Shown here one piece after another: positions 26,354 through 34,718 of a stretch of DNA of 64,000 nucleotides. The DNA lies in assembly GCF_023242365.1 (NCBI RefSeq), contig NZ_JALLIX010000007.1, positions 121,139-185,138 on the forward strand, read 5' to 3'. A program made the position numbers and the translations under genes. Position 1 is the first letter of the stretch, and every line of letters starts with the position of its first letter. This DNA is from Pseudomonas sp. MWU13-2100. Its GTDB lineage: Bacteria; Pseudomonadota; Gammaproteobacteria; Pseudomonadales; Pseudomonadaceae. The notes under the pieces were generated by a model. The model was not told where the DNA came from. It made no database searches and saw only the letters and a list, made by a program, of their open reading frames with translations.

Positions 26354-29300
26354 ATGTCCGAGCAACCCTCCGTCTATTACTTGTCACAGGCCCTTGAGCT
26401 GCGTGATACCCCCAGCGAACTGGAGCAATCACTTCATATCGAGACCGCCGATCGCAACTGGCTGCGCAACCTGTTTCTGGCCAGTCAGGCTACCCGCCAG
26501 GCACTCGATACCCCCATGTTCGTCGATAAACTCTTCATCGTGGCGCAAGGCTCTCCGGCGGCCGACCTGGCCGGCGCTTTCCTGGTCAGCGGTCCCCCTG
26601 GGCACCCGGTGTTCCTCTGTACCCCGGCGTTCGGCCTGGAGCGCTTCGACGCCCGCGACCAGGTGCTGACGAAACTGCTCGAACGCCTGAGCCTGGCCGC
26701 GCAACGCGACGAGTTACTGCGCTTCGTCGCACTCCGGATCAAGTCCGCAATTGGCTACGACCCACCGCCCGTCCTGGTCTCGGAACCGATCCGGGGGCTG
26801 GTCCTGACCGATCGACGCCAATCCATCGAAACCTACTTCGACTACACCCTGAAAAACCTGCATGACGAATTGCTCAACTTGCCCACACTGAAAGCACTGC
26901 TCAACCAACTGTTCGAGAGCAGACTGGGCAAGCGCTTCCCCCAGGTCAGCCTGACGGCCCTGAGGGTGATCAACCATGAACGTCCGATCGCGGACGAGCA
27001 CACGCCGCCGCTGCCGCAACGGCAGGTTTCAACCCGCTTACTCAGCGAGACCTTACTGGAACACTACAACCGCGGCGGTTGGCCCGCGGGCCAGAGCCGC
27101 GAATTCATTGCCCCCGGCTATACCTGCTCGGCGGCCGATACCAGCGTCTGGGAGAATACCCTTGCGAGCCTCTCCGGCCAGTTGTACAGCCACCTGGAAA
27201 GCGCACTGCGAGCCTTCTGGAACCAGCCCCTCGACAATGGCCAACCACGCCGGGATTTGTTCATCGATACCCTGGGCACCCGCTTCCGTGCCGAGCTGCT
27301 GCAACAGGAACAAGACTGGAACAGTCTCAGTCCCGAGGACTTCTACCCACTGTGCGGGTTTTACCCTCTGGATGCCTCAAGACTGCACGAGCTGACGCCC
27401 TATACCCTGGATGTCAAAACCGACGAACTCTCGTGCGCACCGGCCAATGCCTTTGTCGTGCGCAGCGAGCGTCGGCAGCACCCGGTTTTCTTCTTCTATG
27501 GCGCCGCCCGACTGCAGACGTTCGAAAGCGAAGCCTCACTACTGACCTCGGTCAAGACTCTGCTTCAGGACCCGGTTCAGGGCAATGATCTGCGTCATGG
27601 CCTGTCACTGCGCGAACGCGCCGGCCTGAAGAACTCGGAGACCGTCAGCGTCGCACTGGCACCGGGCAACCCGTCGCTCTTCAAGGAACTGTTCAATACC
27701 ATCGCCGCCAAGCAACTGGATAACGTGACGTACGTGCTCGAGCGCTATCGCGCCAGCAACGGCGCGCTGGCCCTTGCCGCGGCGTTCGAGCAAGCACTGG
27801 ATGTTCGCGCCTTGATCGACCCGCGCTTGGCTGCACATGGCCCGCTGGGTCGCTGGAGCCACCGTCTGGATCTATCGCCCAGCGAGAAGGCCGTGACACC
27901 GGGCTTGCGACGAACCCTGACGCCGACCCTGGACACCGTCAGATACCAGTTGAAAACCCTGAATGAACTCAAGGGCAAAATCACCACGGGCCTGAACCGG
28001 CGCCCGTCCCTCAAGGCCTTCATCCAGAGCGAGCTGTCCAGGGAACTGAACCTTGCCCATAGAGGCAACCTGTCGCCCGTCAACCTCTACATCAATCAGT
28101 ATGCGTCCGCGCTTCCCGCACTCGGTGAAACGACGCTTGTGCCCAGCCACTCGCAGAGTCTGGTAGAACACTTTCTCGAACGCCTGACCCAGCACACTGG
28201 CGCGCTCCCCCAGGCCTCCCACATCGGCCTGTTCAGCAAGGATGTCGAGGGCAACTGGGCGCGGGTTGCCAACCTGGATATAACGCTGCTCAATACCCTT
28301 GTCGACAAGACCCTGGCAGATTTTCTCGGCCACTATCTGCGTCAGCAGCGCTCGCTGTATGGCGAGCTGTCCGAATCCCTGAGCGAGGCCGTGACCAGCG
28401 GATTGCGCCGCGAAGCGCAACTCAAGGTGCTGCACAACACCCTGAGCGAAACCGACCTGGAGCTGCTCGACAACATTCTCGACAGCCATCGACGGGACCA
28501 GCGCCCGGGCTTGCGCGGCTTCATTCCGGATGCCTTCGCGCTGACGCTCAAGACCGACGCAGCGTCTGTGCCGGTCAAGCTGCGCAACTGCTTTCTGCTG
28601 ACCGAGCGGGGCGGCCTGGACACTGAACACTCCGGCACCGTGCTGCTATGGACGCCGGTCCAGGGAGCGGAAGCCTTCCACTCGTTTCACGCCGCCGAGG
28701 TCGAACTGCATCGGCGTCTGCATGACCCCGTGGAGCGCCTGTCCCTGCTGGAGAACATCGCCAGAAGCGAACGACCGGCAAATCTGCCCATCCCGCAGAA
28801 CCACCCCAGCCACCACCGGGCCTATCCGGCCCTGGATTTTGAATTGATTCAAAACGGCTTTCGCGGCCATCAACAACACTCGCTGGTCGACAAGGCGCTG
28901 GGCGATCTGACCCAGGCCACGGAGTCAACGTTCGTGGGCGAGCACTTTGACCAGCACCTGCAGTCCTGCCTCGACAGCCACTCGACGGTTCCGATGCTGG
29001 AAAAAGCCATCCGGGCCGCGGAGAACGCCGCCCTGCACCTGGCCTTGCCAACTTGGCTGGCCAACACCAGCGACAGCCGCCAGTTCGCCCTGGCGTCCCT
29101 GCTCGACCGCTATCGCCAGGATGCCGCGACCACGGCGGACTATCACCAGGACATTCCCGATATCCGCGACAACGCCAGGACCAAGGTCACGAGCCTGCTG
29201 TCGCGGGACTTTCCGACAGCCCGCCTGGACCCCGACAAGATCAGCATCGCGCTGACGCGGCGCAATACCGCCGAGGTCATTCGCGAATCGCTGACCGACT

Positions 29301-30598
29301 TCGCCCTGCGGCACTTCGATGACATCGACCACGGTTCGATCATCGTGCGCCTGCTCGAAGGTGTCCTGCCCAGGGCATTGACCCCTGATCGTCTCAAGAC
29401 CCTGGTACAAGAGGCCGCCGTTGGCAGCCACTATGCGAACCTGCTCGATTCTTATCTGTCCGACCGTCAACGCCGTCCTGCCTTTCGCCAGCACTTTTTC
29501 TGGCAAAGCCTGCTGCACGCTTTCAGCCAGGTGCTCCAGAACACCCTGTCCGCCAGCGCCCACGGTTTTATCAAACACCTGCTGGCGATGCCGGACGGTC
29601 TCGCCAGGAAAACCTTGAACGGACAACGCATCGACCTGCGTCCGCTGGAGTTGATCAGCGATGCCCAGTCGAAAGCCGACCCCGTGGCCGGTTTCTACCT
29701 GATCGCCCCGCAACCCGGCGAGCACGGCCCGCGAATCCTGTTCAGCCCACAGGGCCCGCAACCGATTTTCCGGGAGTACCCCGATGAGGCGGCATTGCTG
29801 GCTGATCTCAAGGACTCGGAAAGCCTGCAACAACGGGTCCTCGACAGGCTTGCCCCGGAGCGGCGCGAGCACTACGCACAACAGGCATTAACGGCGCAGC
29901 GAGCTCCCCTGGCGCTCGCTGACAATCCGCTGCGCGGCAATCTCTTCCAGCAGCTCTACCGGGATACAACCGCGCTGCTCAAGGACATGCTCGGCCGGCA
30001 GAGCGTGCAGGACCAGGGCTCGGCCTGGAGCAACGCCTTGTCCTGGCTCAGGAGTGGCCTTGACCAGGGCGAGACATACCTGCTCGGCCGGTTGCGCTTG
30101 CCGCTGCTGATCTGGCAGACCCTCCCGCAACTCAGGGATACCGCGGAAAAAGCCTGGCAGCACCGTTGGAGCGAGGCGATCGAGGCGTTCGCCATCAGCC
30201 TTGCGCAACTGGCGGTGGCACGCCGGGGATGGGGCCGCTCGAGCTTGGCCGGCATCGCCCATAGCGAACTCAGGAAAGCCATCGAGTCGCCCTTTCCCGT
30301 GCCGGCCTGGGGTAACAGACGCCTGACGCCCGGACAACAAAACCGGATCCTCGAGCATGAAGCCCATGAGGTGGCGCTGGAGGAGATGACCCTGGATCAA
30401 GCCACCGGCCTGCACCGCGAATCGACGAGCGGCAACACCTTCGCGGTGGTCGGCGGGAGGGTCTTCCAGGTCCAGCAAGAAGACCGGCGTTGGCGCATCG
30501 TCAAGGATCGCGTCCGCGGTCCCTGGCTGCAACAGGACCGACACCAACAGTGGTCATTCGACCTGCAAGGACACTGCATCGAGGACCTGAAACCATGA
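26354..30598 (+). CDS. Giant toxin-like platform protein (DUF6543-type), lacking the peptidase domain
   Basis: 1414 residues, colinear with residues 1 to about 1410 of the upstream paralogue (for example EAQRDELLRFVAL/LAAQRDELLRFVAL, LRGFIADAF/LRGFIPDAF, GLDPLNSGSALVWTP/GLDTEHSGTVLLWTP). All four repeat modules are present. It ends shortly after the conserved GPWLxxDxxxxWxxDLxG segment, at CIEDLKP, where the paralogue continues into its peptidase domain. The stop TGA overlaps the next ATG (ATGA, 30595-30598). The linker here is shorter and less Pro-rich. The protein likely acts with the product of the next gene. Confidence 0.85.
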   Translation: MSEQPSVYYLSQALELRDTPSELEQSLHIETADRNWLRNLFLASQATRQALDTPMFVDKLFIVAQGSPAADLAGAFLVSGPPGHPVFLCTPAFGLERFDARDQVLTKLLERLSLAAQRDELLRFVALRIKSAIGYDPPPVLVSEPIRGLVLTDRRQSIETYFDYTLKNLHDELLNLPTLKALLNQLFESRLGKRFPQVSLTALRVINHERPIADEHTPPLPQRQVSTRLLSETLLEHYNRGGWPAGQSREFIAPGYTCSAADTSVWENTLASLSGQLYSHLESALRAFWNQPLDNGQPRRDLFIDTLGTRFRAELLQQEQDWNSLSPEDFYPLCGFYPLDASRLHELTPYTLDVKTDELSCAPANAFVVRSERRQHPVFFFYGAARLQTFESEASLLTSVKTLLQDPVQGNDLRHGLSLRERAGLKNSETVSVALAPGNPSLFKELFNTIAAKQLDNVTYVLERYRASNGALALAAAFEQALDVRALIDPRLAAHGPLGRWSHRLDLSPSEKAVTPGLRRTLTPTLDTVRYQLKTLNELKGKITTGLNRRPSLKAFIQSELSRELNLAHRGNLSPVNLYINQYASALPALGETTLVPSHSQSLVEHFLERLTQHTGALPQASHIGLFSKDVEGNWARVANLDITLLNTLVDKTLADFLGHYLRQQRSLYGELSESLSEAVTSGLRREAQLKVLHNTLSETDLELLDNILDSHRRDQRPGLRGFIPDAFALTLKTDAASVPVKLRNCFLLTERGGLDTEHSGTVLLWTPVQGAEAFHSFHAAEVELHRRLHDPVERLSLLENIARSERPANLPIPQNHPSHHRAYPALDFELIQNGFRGHQQHSLVDKALGDLTQATESTFVGEHFDQHLQSCLDSHSTVPMLEKAIRAAENAALHLALPTWLANTSDSRQFALASLLDRYRQDAATTADYHQDIPDIRDNARTKVTSLLSRDFPTARLDPDKISIALTRRNTAEVIRESLTDFALRHFDDIDHGSIIVRLLEGVLPRALTPDRLKTLVQEAAVGSHYANLLDSYLSDRQRRPAFRQHFFWQSLLHAFSQVLQNTLSASAHGFIKHLLAMPDGLARKTLNGQRIDLRPLELISDAQSKADPVAGFYLIAPQPGEHGPRILFSPQGPQPIFREYPDEAALLADLKDSESLQQRVLDRLAPERREHYAQQALTAQRAPLALADNPLRGNLFQQLYRDTTALLKDMLGRQSVQDQGSAWSNALSWLRSGLDQGETYLLGRLRLPLLIWQTLPQLRDTAEKAWQHRWSEAIEAFAISLAQLAVARRGWGRSSLAGIAHSELRKAIESPFPVPAWGNRRLTPGQQNRILEHEAHEVALEEMTLDQATGLHRESTSGNTFAVVGGRVFQVQQEDRRWRIVKDRVRGPWLQQDRHQQWSFDLQGHCIEDLKP

Positions 30599-31563
30599 AA
30601 CTGTTCAATCATTGCGTGAACCAAAAAGCGGTCCGCGAGGAAATACGTGTGCAGGCGGTCGGGATGGACAATATCCGTCTCCTCTACCCCAATCGGGCGC
30701 GCATGATTCGCCATGGCCACGAACAAGCCGTGGCCTATCTGAACGCCGCCATGATGAACCTGGACCGGCTTTTTTTCGATACGCCCAAGGATCAGAAGCG
30801 CCGTCTCTTCATGGAAGAGTTCTTCGATACGTCGCCGTTGAATGAACGCACGATAATGAAAGTCAAATTCCGCGCGCACATGTTGCTTGGGGAACTGCTC
30901 AAGCCATCGCTCAGTCCCGAGACCTCGTTACGCTATGTCGTGGGTTCGGCCCTACATCCGGAGCAGGGCACCCAGGCGTTCACCTTGCCCAGCGAAACGA
31001 CCAGGAGAATCTATTTGACCGAACGTTTTTTTGATCCCGGCTTCCAGGCCTACTACCCCACGCGCCTGAGAACCTTCGACATGCTGGGACACAACATGGC
31101 AGCGGTCCTGTTGCATGAAGTCAGCCATCTGGTACTCGACACCCTCGACTTCAACTATCTGGACTCGAGCCGGCCCTTCGTGGATCTGCTGGATACCAGC
31201 ACGCTGGTGGGAAGGCTGCACCACGACGCCATGGAGCGCGTCCAGAAGCACGCCTTCTCCGCGACCACCCCCGCCAGCGAACTGTTCAAAGAACCCGACG
31301 ATGACGACTTGCACTGGAACGACGTGGTGGGAAGACCTTACCGGCGAGTGTTGCAACTCACCGGAGCCCGGGGTCTGGCGCAAGCCCGCAGAATTTTTTT
31401 CTCGGATAAGCAAAAAAGAGTCGATGTCATCCTGGATAACGCCGACTCCCTGACCTTACTGCTCACGCATCTGGGAAGACCGCTCGAGTACCACCCCCTC
31501 CCCCAGCGAGAGGCCAACCGCGCGCCTGCGCTGTCGCACACCCCAGGCGGCAATGCCTACTGA
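30595..31563 (+). CDS. Aspzincin-like metallopeptidase domain protein, detached toxin C-terminus
   Basis: 322 residues from MKLFNHCVNQKAVREEIRVQ. It matches the C-terminal domain of the 1733-residue paralogue along its length: RVQAVGM, LLYPNRAR, HNMAAVLLHEVSHLVLDTLD, YLDSSRPFVDLLD, GRPYRRVLQLTGA, RVDVILDNADS, LGRPLEYHP. Candidate zinc site: H174-E175-xx-H178 with D185 (DTLDFNY) and downstream N282-A-D-S285. The start was chosen on the ATGA overlap with the platform gene. An extra tail (ALSHTPGGNAY) is unique to this copy. The product alone would be a compact peptidase with no export signal. Confidence 0.82.
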   Translation: MKLFNHCVNQKAVREEIRVQAVGMDNIRLLYPNRARMIRHGHEQAVAYLNAAMMNLDRLFFDTPKDQKRRLFMEEFFDTSPLNERTIMKVKFRAHMLLGELLKPSLSPETSLRYVVGSALHPEQGTQAFTLPSETTRRIYLTERFFDPGFQAYYPTRLRTFDMLGHNMAAVLLHEVSHLVLDTLDFNYLDSSRPFVDLLDTSTLVGRLHHDAMERVQKHAFSATTPASELFKEPDDDDLHWNDVVGRPYRRVLQLTGARGLAQARRIFFSDKQKRVDVILDNADSLTLLLTHLGRPLEYHPLPQREANRAPALSHTPGGNAY

Positions 31564-32585
31564 GCAGCCAGTTCGCGCAACTGTTGCAGATCGCCCTCGG
31601 CCAGGACGATCCCGTCGCGCAGGGACTCGGCCCGCTGCTGGTGGCGCCGGTCTCCCGGCAGGCGTTGCAGGCCGACACCCTGCATCTGGCTGACCAGCGT
31701 CCGGGCGCGCTCGGCGAAGTCCTGCCCGGCCGCCTTGGCCGGGTCGATGACAATAATCAGCTGCCCGGTCCAGGGGGTCTTGGCGCCGGGGTGTTTCGAC
31801 CAGTCGAACTCGAACGAAAAGTTCCCGCCGGTCAGGGCCGCCGCCAGCAACTCGACCATCATCGACAACGCCGAGCCCTTGTGGCCGCCGAACGGCAGCA
31901 GCGCGCCGCCGTCGAGGATCGCCTTGGGGTCGCAGGTCGGCTGGCCGTCGCGGTCCACGCCGATGCCGGGCGGCAGGCTGCGGCCCTCGCGGGCGGCGAT
32001 TTGTACATCGCCATGGGCCATGGCGCTGGTGGCCAGGTCGAACACGATCGGGTCGCCGCCGGCCCGCGGTGCGGCGAAGGCGATCGGGTTGGTCCCGAAC
32101 AGCGGGCGCTCGGCGCCGTGAGGCACCACGCAGGTCATGCTGTTGACCACGCTCAGAGCCACCAGCCCCTGATACGCGAAGGGCTCGACATCCGGCCAGA
32201 GCGCGGCGAAATGATGGGAATTGCGAATCGCCAGCACGGCGATCCCGGCATTGCGGGCCTTTTCCAGCAACAACCCGCGGGCGGCGGCCAGGGCCGGCTG
32301 GGCGAAACCGTTGGCGGCATCGACCCGGACAAAGCCGGAAGCGACATCTTCGACCAGGGGAATGGCCTTGCCATCCACCCAGCCGCTGGCGAGCGTGGAG
32401 ACATAACCGGGAATCCGGAATATACCGTGACTGTGGGCGCCGTCGCGCTCGGCGCCGGCGCAGTTCTCGGCCAGCACCCGGGCGACTTCCGCCGAGGTGC
32501 CATGCCGCCGGAAGACCTGGGCAAGCAATGCCACCAGATCGTCATAGGAAATAGTTTGACTAGCCGTCTCGCGGGGTACAGACAT
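31557..32585 (-). CDS. dpkA: DpkA, delta1-piperideine-2-carboxylate reductase (Ldh2 family)
   Basis: 342 residues of the malate/L-lactate dehydrogenase-like (Ldh_2) family. It reads closely like Pseudomonas DpkA: RDGAHSHGIFRIPGYVSTLASGWVDG, IRNSHHFAALWPDVEPFAYQGLVALS, VVPHGAERPLFGTNPIAFA, LLPFGGHKGSALSMMVELLAAALTGG and HPGAKTPWTGQLIIVIDP. The enzyme reduces cyclic imines from D-lysine/D-proline catabolism with NADPH. It overlaps the toxin peptidase gene by 7 nt at the stops (convergent). Confidence 0.9.
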   Translation of the reverse strand: MSVPRETASQTISYDDLVALLAQVFRRHGTSAEVARVLAENCAGAERDGAHSHGIFRIPGYVSTLASGWVDGKAIPLVEDVASGFVRVDAANGFAQPALAAARGLLLEKARNAGIAVLAIRNSHHFAALWPDVEPFAYQGLVALSVVNSMTCVVPHGAERPLFGTNPIAFAAPRAGGDPIVFDLATSAMAHGDVQIAAREGRSLPPGIGVDRDGQPTCDPKAILDGGALLPFGGHKGSALSMMVELLAAALTGGNFSFEFDWSKHPGAKTPWTGQLIIVIDPAKAAGQDFAERARTLVSQMQGVGLQRLPGDRRHQQRAESLRDGIVLAEGDLQQLRELAAQ

Positions 32586-32746
32586 CCGAAGCTCCGATTC
32601 CGATTTAATTATTATTCGATCGATGAGAGAAAAGCAGTGCTTGGGCAGGCCTCCAGACTATCCGGCGGCGAGGGACCGCTTGTCAAACAGGGCATCGAAG
32701 CGTTGGCCCGACGACTGCCCGGCGCACGGCCCGATACGGTTTACAC

Positions 32747-32767
32747 AGACGGTAACGTTTACCGTCT
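32747..32767. promoter_or_regulatory. Perfect palindromic operator upstream of the SDR gene
   Basis: AGACGGTAA-CGT-TTACCGTCT, 9-bp perfect arms, about 83 bp before the SDR start and about 160 bp before dpkA. The shape is typical of TetR-family operators, but no TetR gene is encoded on either side. Confidence 0.6.
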
Positions 32768-32849
32768 ACACAGCCCGTAACCCGAGCTCGATACTAGACT
32801 CCAACAACGCGGCCGCTTCCCTTCCCGGCCCGGAACTTTGGAGGACGAA

Positions 32850-33596
32850 ATGAACGAACACAATCTCAACGGCAAGGTAGCCCTGATCCAGGGCGGCTCG
32901 CGTGGCATCGGCGCCGCCATCGTCAAGCGCCTGGCGGCCCAGGGCGCGGCAGTGGCTTTCACCTACGTCAGTTCCGATGCCAAGGCCAAGGCCCTGCAGG
33001 ACAGCGTGATCGCCGACGGCGGCAAGGCCCTGGCGATCAAGGCCGACAGCGCCGACGCCGTAGCCATTCGCCATGCGGTCAGCAACACCGTCGAAGCCTT
33101 TGGCCGAATCGACATCCTGGTCAACAATGCCGGCGTACTGGCCATGGCACCGCTTGACGAGTTCAAGCTGGAAGACTTCGACCGGACCCTGGCGGTGAAT
33201 GTGCGCAGCGTCTTTATCGCCACCCAGGAAGCCGCCCGGCACATGGGCGAAGGCGGTCGGGTGATCAACATCGGCAGCACCAACGCCGAGCGCATGCCGT
33301 TCGCCGGGGGCGCCCCGTACGCCATGAGCAAATCCGCGCTGGTGGGCCTGACCAAGGGCCTGGCACGGGATCTCGGGCCACGGGGCATCACCGTCAACAA
33401 CGTGCAACCCGGTCCGGTGGACACCGACATGAACCCGGCCGACAGCGATTTCGCCGGGAGCCTGATCAGCCTCATGGCCGGTGGCCGTTATGGCCGGGTC
33501 GAGGAAATCGCCAGCTTCGTCGCCTACCTGGCCGGGCCGGAAGCCGGCTACATCACCGGGGCCAGCCTGACCATCGATGGCGGGTTCAGCGCCTGA
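32850..33596 (+). CDS. Short-chain dehydrogenase/reductase
   Basis: 248 residues from MNEHNLNGKVALIQGGSRGIG. GGAGG lies 5 nt before the ATG. Classical SDR motifs: cofactor loop GGSRGIG (15-21), NNAG (92-95), S143 in INIGSTN, Y157 and K161 in YAMSK, and PGPVDTDM. The TYVSS after beta-2 (no acidic residue) favours NADPH. Substrate unknown. SDRs of this type preceded by a TetR-type palindrome are often xenobiotic- or quinone-responsive, which is a loose inference here. Confidence 0.92.
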   Translation: MNEHNLNGKVALIQGGSRGIGAAIVKRLAAQGAAVAFTYVSSDAKAKALQDSVIADGGKALAIKADSADAVAIRHAVSNTVEAFGRIDILVNNAGVLAMAPLDEFKLEDFDRTLAVNVRSVFIATQEAARHMGEGGRVINIGSTNAERMPFAGGAPYAMSKSALVGLTKGLARDLGPRGITVNNVQPGPVDTDMNPADSDFAGSLISLMAGGRYGRVEEIASFVAYLAGPEAGYITGASLTIDGGFSA

Positions 33597-33619
33597 GGCG
33601 CGGTTGTCCGAACTGACGC

Positions 33620-33714
33620 CTTCGCGAGCAAGCTCGGCTCCCACAGGATTGCGCTCGTGCACAGAACTCCGGTTCGATCCGCAAACCCTGGGAGCCGAGC
33701 TTGCTTGCGATAGC
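33620..33714. repeat. REP element pair (inverted)
   Basis: CTTCGCGAGCAAGCTCGGCT at 33620 (to 33647) and CCTGGGAGCCGAGCTTGCTT at 33688 (to 33714), between the convergent SDR and LysR genes. Confidence 0.88.
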
Positions 33715-33722
33715 GTTCTCCC

Positions 33723-34613
33723 TCACGACACGGCATCCCGTCCGGCCAACGCCTGCTCCAGCAACAGCAGAAATGCCGCGGCCGCAGGCGTCGGCGTATG
33801 CGACCACACCGCGTACAGGTGACGCGACGGCGCGTCGGACACCGCCAGCGTCACCACGCCCTCGAAGCCCTCGGCGATCTTCTTCGGCACCAAGCCCAAC
33901 GCCAGCCCCCGACGCACGAACTCCCCCACCAGCATCACATTGCCCGCCTCGAACTGCACCCGATGGCGCAAGCCTGCCGCGGCAAAGGCCTCATCGGTCT
34001 GACGGCGCCCCGCCGTACCGGCCTGGAAATCCACCAACGGCTGGTTCTCCAGCTCCGCCAGCGGCAGACGCTCGAAACGGGTCAACGGATGCCCGGGCGG
34101 CAGCACCGCCACCAACTCTTCCTCCGCCAGCAAACGCTGCGCCAGGCCCTCGATCTTTTCCCCAGGCCATAAACCGACAAACGCCAGGTCCAGCCGTCGT
34201 TCACGCACATCGAGCATCAGCGACTCGCTCTTGCTCATGTTCAAGTGAATATCCACCTGTGGATAAAGTCCGTGGAACCGCGCGAGCAAACCCACCAGGT
34301 CGACTTCGGTCAGGGACGAGATCTTGCCGATGGACAGGCTGCCGCGCACCTCGCCGGAAGCCGCCGCCACTTCGGCGACAATCCGTCGGGTTGCCTCCAA
34401 CGCCGGTCGCGCACTGCGTACAAACGCCTCGCCGGCCGCGGTCAGGCGCACCTTGCGCGAACTGCGCTCGAACAGCGACGCGCCGAGATCCTCTTCCAGA
34501 CGGGCGATCTGATGACTGAGGGCCGACTGCACCACATGGCAGCGCTCGGCCGCGCGGGTGAAGCTGCCCTCGTCCGCCACCGCCAGGGCATATTCGATCT
34601 GCTTGAGGTTCAT
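33723..34613 (-). CDS. LysR-family regulator, divergent from an MFS exporter
   Basis: 296 residues with the HTH at FTRAAERCHVVQSALSHQIARLEEDLG and an effector domain (RGSLSIGKISSLTEVDLVGLL). The HVVQSALSHQI recognition segment is typical of LysR regulators that control adjacent exporters or dehydrogenases. The 105-bp gap to the divergent MFS gene is the likely operator site. Confidence 0.92.
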   Translation of the reverse strand: MNLKQIEYALAVADEGSFTRAAERCHVVQSALSHQIARLEEDLGASLFERSSRKVRLTAAGEAFVRSARPALEATRRIVAEVAAASGEVRGSLSIGKISSLTEVDLVGLLARFHGLYPQVDIHLNMSKSESLMLDVRERRLDLAFVGLWPGEKIEGLAQRLLAEEELVAVLPPGHPLTRFERLPLAELENQPLVDFQAGTAGRRQTDEAFAAAGLRHRVQFEAGNVMLVGEFVRRGLALGLVPKKIAEGFEGVVTLAVSDAPSRHLYAVWSHTPTPAAAAFLLLLEQALAGRDAVS

Positions 34614-34718
34614 CGCCTGTATCTCGTTTCAAGATGGATAGAATGAAAACAATGCATTGGCGTCATGCTAGGACATTCCAGATAATTCGCGCATCGAATT
34701 CCTACTCAGAGACAGTCA

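Noticed and set aside
30580..30600. Programmed -1 ribosomal frameshift joining the split toxin
   Set aside because: The bases before the stop (CTG AAA CCA TGA) contain no X XXY YYZ slippery heptamer, so reinitiation at ATGA is the simpler reading.
31584..32780. A 398-codon plus-strand frame opposite dpkA
   Set aside because: Antisense shadow of dpkA; only its last part leaves the gene, where it reads as low-quality sequence.
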